From Clostridia bacterium (lineage in GTDB: Bacteria; Bacillota; Clostridia; UMGS1810): a DNA stretch of 6,003 bases. The stretch lies in NCBI GenBank assembly GCA_017549745.1, contig JAFYUA010000065.1, positions 1 through 6,003 of the forward strand, written 5' to 3'. A model generated the notes under the pieces. It made no database searches, had not been told where the DNA came from, and worked only from the letters and a program-made list of their open reading frames with translations. This document shows, piece by piece, positions 5,286 through 6,003 of the stretch (position 1 is the first letter of the stretch; every line of letters begins with the position of its first letter). A program made the position numbers and the translations under genes.

Positions 5286-6003
5286 TTAGGCCTCAAATGG
5301 AATACCAAAATGTTCATATGCCGCTTTGTTTACCACTCTGCCGCGGGGGGTACGATTGATAAAGCCAAGCTGGAGCAGATATGGCTCATACACATCTTCG
5401 ATGGTATTGCTGTCCTCACCTGTTGTGGCAGCAAGGGTGTCAAGACCCACAGGGCCGCCGCCAAAGGTTTTTATCATGGTAGTGATGACATTGCGGTCAG
5501 TAGAGTCAAGGCCGATTTTGTCCACTTCAATTCTCGTGAGAGCGCGGTCGGCAATATCGGCAGTGATTGCACCATCTGCCATGACCTGCGCAAAGTCGCG
5601 CACGCGCTTGAGCAAGCGGTTGGCTATACGCGGGGTTCCGCGTGAACGCGAAGCAATCTCATTGGCACCGCTTTCGTCAATGTGCACACCCAAAATGCTT
5701 GCACTTCGTTTTACAATTGTGGCAAGGTCTTCGGTGGTGTAGAGTTCAAGGCGGGATATCACACCAAAGCGGTCACGCAAAGGCCCCGTCATGTTGCCTG
5801 CCTTTGTTGTGGCGCCCACCAGAGTGAAATGAGGCAAATCGAGCCTGATGGAACGGGCGCTCGGGCCTTTGCCGAGAATGATGTCAACGGCATAATCCTC
5901 CATGGCAGGATAAAGAATTTCTTCAACACTATGGCTGAGGCGGTGGATTTCATCGATAAAAAGCACATCATGCTCTCCAAGATTGGTCAAAATGGCAGCG
6001 AGG
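5286..6003 (-). CDS. ruvB: Holliday junction branch migration ATPase RuvB, C-terminal part
   Basis: RuvB is the hexameric AAA+ motor that, with RuvA, drives branch migration of Holliday junctions during recombination and repair. The window holds the last 238 residues of a protein usually about 330-350 long; the Walker A region and N-terminus lie outside, and the frame is open to the window edge. Visible in order: LAAILTNL, Walker B FIDEIHRL, the sensor 1 region LVGATTKAG (usually TRAG), the arginine-finger segment LRDRFG, sensor 2 SRGTPRIANRLLKR, and the C-terminal winged-helix DNA-binding domain with the family signature RTPRGR followed by VVNKAAYEHFG. The Arg to Lys change in sensor 1 is conservative. 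The stop TAA is at 5286-5288. The TTG at 5990 is an internal codon, not a start. RuvA would be expected upstream, outside the window. Confidence 0.97.
   Translation of the reverse strand, partial: LAAILTNLGEHDVLFIDEIHRLSHSVEEILYPAMEDYAVDIILGKGPSARSIRLDLPHFTLVGATTKAGNMTGPLRDRFGVISRLELYTTEDLATIVKRSASILGVHIDESGANEIASRSRGTPRIANRLLKRVRDFAQVMADGAITADIADRALTRIEVDKIGLDSTDRNVITTMIKTFGGGPVGLDTLAATTGEDSNTIEDVYEPYLLQLGFINRTPRGRVVNKAAYEHFGIPFEA

Noticed and set aside
5988..5990. TTG at 5990 as the start of the ruvB reading frame
   Set aside because: The frame is open upstream and the preceding codons encode LAAI, which fits the internal RuvB sequence; the gene simply runs off the window.

Overview
The window reads as an ordinary chromosomal stretch of a low-to-moderate GC Gram-positive anaerobe of the Clostridia type (Bacillota). 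The evidence is the gene content: an IreB-family protein (a Bacillota family), a secreted amidase with copper-amine-oxidase-type N-terminal repeats plus AMIN plus Amidase_3 (an architecture common in Clostridia), AGGAG-type ribosome binding sites, and one probable TTG start. The genus cannot be fixed from the sequence. All six genes lie on the minus strand, so transcription runs from high to low coordinates. Nothing was found on the plus strand beyond shadow frames, and there is no tRNA, rRNA, CRISPR array or insertion sequence.

In transcription order: (1) ruvB, the Holliday-junction branch-migration ATPase, with its 5' part outside the window (6003 to 5286). (2) A 117-base gap (5169-5285) holding a 32-bp near-palindrome, a possible promoter and a leader hairpin just before a strong AGGAGG. 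(3) An exported N-acetylmuramoyl-L-alanine amidase (about 5168 to 3669), whose coding sequence contains a perfect 17-bp inverted repeat. (4) A 92-base gap (3577-3668) with a near-consensus sigma-A promoter with 17-bp spacing and two overlapping extended -10 boxes. (5) The small regulator ireB (3576 to 3322). (6) A terminator-like hairpin (3270-3311). (7) A multi-pass O-antigen ligase/polymerase-family protein (3229 to 1805). (8) trkA (1779 to 421) and (9) trkH (410 to beyond base 1), which encode a Trk potassium uptake system.

Functionally, the middle of the window concerns the cell envelope: a wall hydrolase, IreB (in enterococci the target of the PASTA kinase IreK, which governs envelope stress and cephalosporin resistance), and a membrane glycan ligase/polymerase. 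Potassium uptake follows. The ligase, trkA and trkH are separated by only 25 and 10 bases and look co-transcribed. I see no good promoter of their own, so they may depend on read-through past the hairpin behind ireB. I found no clearly novel system. The points most worth a second look are the perfect intragenic inverted repeat, the hairpin that decides the ligase start and may gate the trk genes, the palindrome/leader structures before the amidase, and the unusual surroundings of ireB.
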